This document shows positions 63,075 to 64,000 of a stretch of DNA of 64,000 nucleotides, in pieces. Every line of letters begins with the position of its first letter. Position 1 is the stretch's first letter. The notes under the pieces were generated by a model that was given only the letters and a program-made list of their open reading frames with translations, had not been told where the DNA came from and ran no database searches. The translations under genes and the position numbers were made by a program. The stretch comes from Cepaea nemoralis (Eukaryota; Mollusca; Gastropoda; Stylommatophora; Helicidae), in contig JACEFZ010014614.1 of assembly GCA_014155875.1 (NCBI GenBank), positions 1 through 64,000 on the forward strand, written 5' to 3'.

Positions 63075-64000
63075 AAAACTAGCGGATGATGCCTTCAACG
63101 CCATAGAGGCCCTGCCAAGTCTTGACCACCTGGACACACTTTCCACCATAACAGAAGTTAAGTGTGCTATAAATGAACTTGCATCTGGCAAGGCTCCAGG
63201 TAAGGATGGGATTCCAATAGTGGTTATCAGGAGTGGGCAAGGCACTCTCACTCTACAGATCCACCAGCTAATAGAGCTATGATGGCGAGAAGGGCGAGTC
63301 TCACCAATTTCAAAGACTCATGCATCATAACATTGTACAAGAACAAGGTCTATCGGAGCGACTGTAACATCTATAGGGGTATATCACTGCTGAGTATTGT
63401 TGGGAAAGTATTTGCCAGAATTGGTCTGCGCAGACTTCAAGTCCTGGGAGATCAAGTCTACCCCGAATCACAGTGTGGCTTTCAACAGAAACGGTCTACC
63501 ACTGACATGTTATTCTCATTGCGACAAATGCAAGTAAAATGCCGTGACCAGAATCAGCCACTGTTTATTGCCTTCATCGACCTCACAAAGGTATTTGATT
63601 TGGTCAGTGGTGAGGGTCTGTTCAAGGCACTAAAAAAGATCGGCTGTCCACCAACTTTTCTGTCCATTGTGGAATCGTTCCACATAGGCATGAAGGATAT
63701 AATCAAGTTTGATGATGCAACTTCAGAAGAGTTTGAAATCAAGAGTGGAGTCAAGCAAGGTTGTATACTAGCTCCCACCCTCTTTGGAATATACTTTTCA
63801 CTTCTACTATAATATGCCTTTCGTGATCAGTATGGTGGTATATACATTCACTCACGCTCAGATGGTGGCCTCTACAATGCTCAGAGATTGAAGACAAAGA
63901 CCAACATTAGGAGGGTACTGATCAGAGAGTTGCTTTTTGCAGATGATGCTGCAGTTACGACCCACTCTGAGGAAGAATTACAATGTCTATTCTATCTGCA
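63075..64000 (+). pseudogene. LINE reverse transcriptase remnant (runs off window)
   Basis: Early block ASGKAPGKDGIP near 63183. The open stretch 63279..63812 has CNIYRGISLLSIVGKVFAR, YPESQCGFQQKRSTTDM, motif A FIAFIDLTKVFD, and SGVKQGCILAPTLFGIYFSLLL. After a stop at about 63810 the same reading goes on to FADD (motif C) near 63937..63948. Several stops make it inactive. Thumb and C-terminal regions lie beyond the window. Confidence 0.85.

Larger units (their letters stand above)
60370..64000 (+). mobile_element. Degenerate non-LTR retrotransposon (LINE), runs off window
   Basis: A leader region shared with 2037..2762 is followed by endonuclease and reverse transcriptase coding remnants, all on the plus strand. 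It is an APE-type element of the broad Jockey/CR1/RTE kind; I cannot place the clade. A solo LTR interrupts the leader. The 3' end lies beyond 64000. Confidence 0.85.

Overview
The window is eukaryotic repeat-rich DNA, most likely from a gastropod mollusc (a heterobranch sea slug or relative). The main clue is an intronless rhodopsin-type receptor at 57671..58816 of the kind named chemosensory receptors in Aplysia and Elysia; species cannot be fixed from sequence alone. It is the only convincing host gene. Everything else recognisable is transposon, virus-like element, SINE or satellite.

Layout. 1-3168: SINE-like and LINE-derived debris with TTAG and GATT microsatellites. 3169-11969: a complete, young Ty3/gypsy LTR retrotransposon on the minus strand (2.1 kb LTRs, 5-bp target duplication ATGAC, tRNA-Pro-like primer site). 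Its integrase lies upstream of reverse transcriptase, the Gmr1-type order. It sits inside the C-terminal coding region of an older LINE, whose zinc finger reappears at 11975. 12606-27120: a 14.5-kb Maverick/Polinton (adintovirus-like) element with terminal inverted repeats. It carries packaging ATPase, coiled-coil protein, minor capsid/penton, pVI-like protein, double-jelly-roll major capsid, a basic hydrophobic protein, adenain-type protease, fiber-like protein and a membrane protein on the minus strand. Zinc-ribbon/PLA2-like protein, a second zinc ribbon and retroviral-type integrase are on the plus strand, and protein-primed DNA polymerase B is on the minus strand. Small Cys-rich proteins of one apparent family (C-x-W-L, Cx3C, CxxH, CxxC, CxxC) sit at both ends. 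The capsid block and the PLA2/integrase block diverge from a 33-bp gap at 20895-20927; integrase and polymerase converge and overlap.

28241-37660 is a second copy of 18739-28240, covering the right two thirds of the Polinton plus flank. Its first ~3.2 kb is riddled with homopolymer and single-base indels while the rest is about 1% divergent, so a haplotype mis-join or uncorrected read is as likely as a true tandem duplication. 38905-45605: a ~37-bp satellite. 45610-47500: an (ATT)n run and several tRNA-derived SINEs. 48915-55905: a 45-bp satellite with higher-order structure, open in frame only because 45 is divisible by 3. 55984-56222: a SINE. 56437-57575: a 59-bp satellite just upstream of the receptor. 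58880-59230: the 3' end of a LINE. 60370-64000: a degenerate plus-strand LINE (endonuclease plus reverse transcriptase) interrupted by a 606-bp solo LTR with a CCTGG target duplication; it runs off the window.

The most novel-looking points are the AUG-less Polinton protease behind an A_AAA_AAG slippery site in the preceding gene, the terminal CxWL zinc-protein family, and the PLA2/zinc-ribbon fusion.
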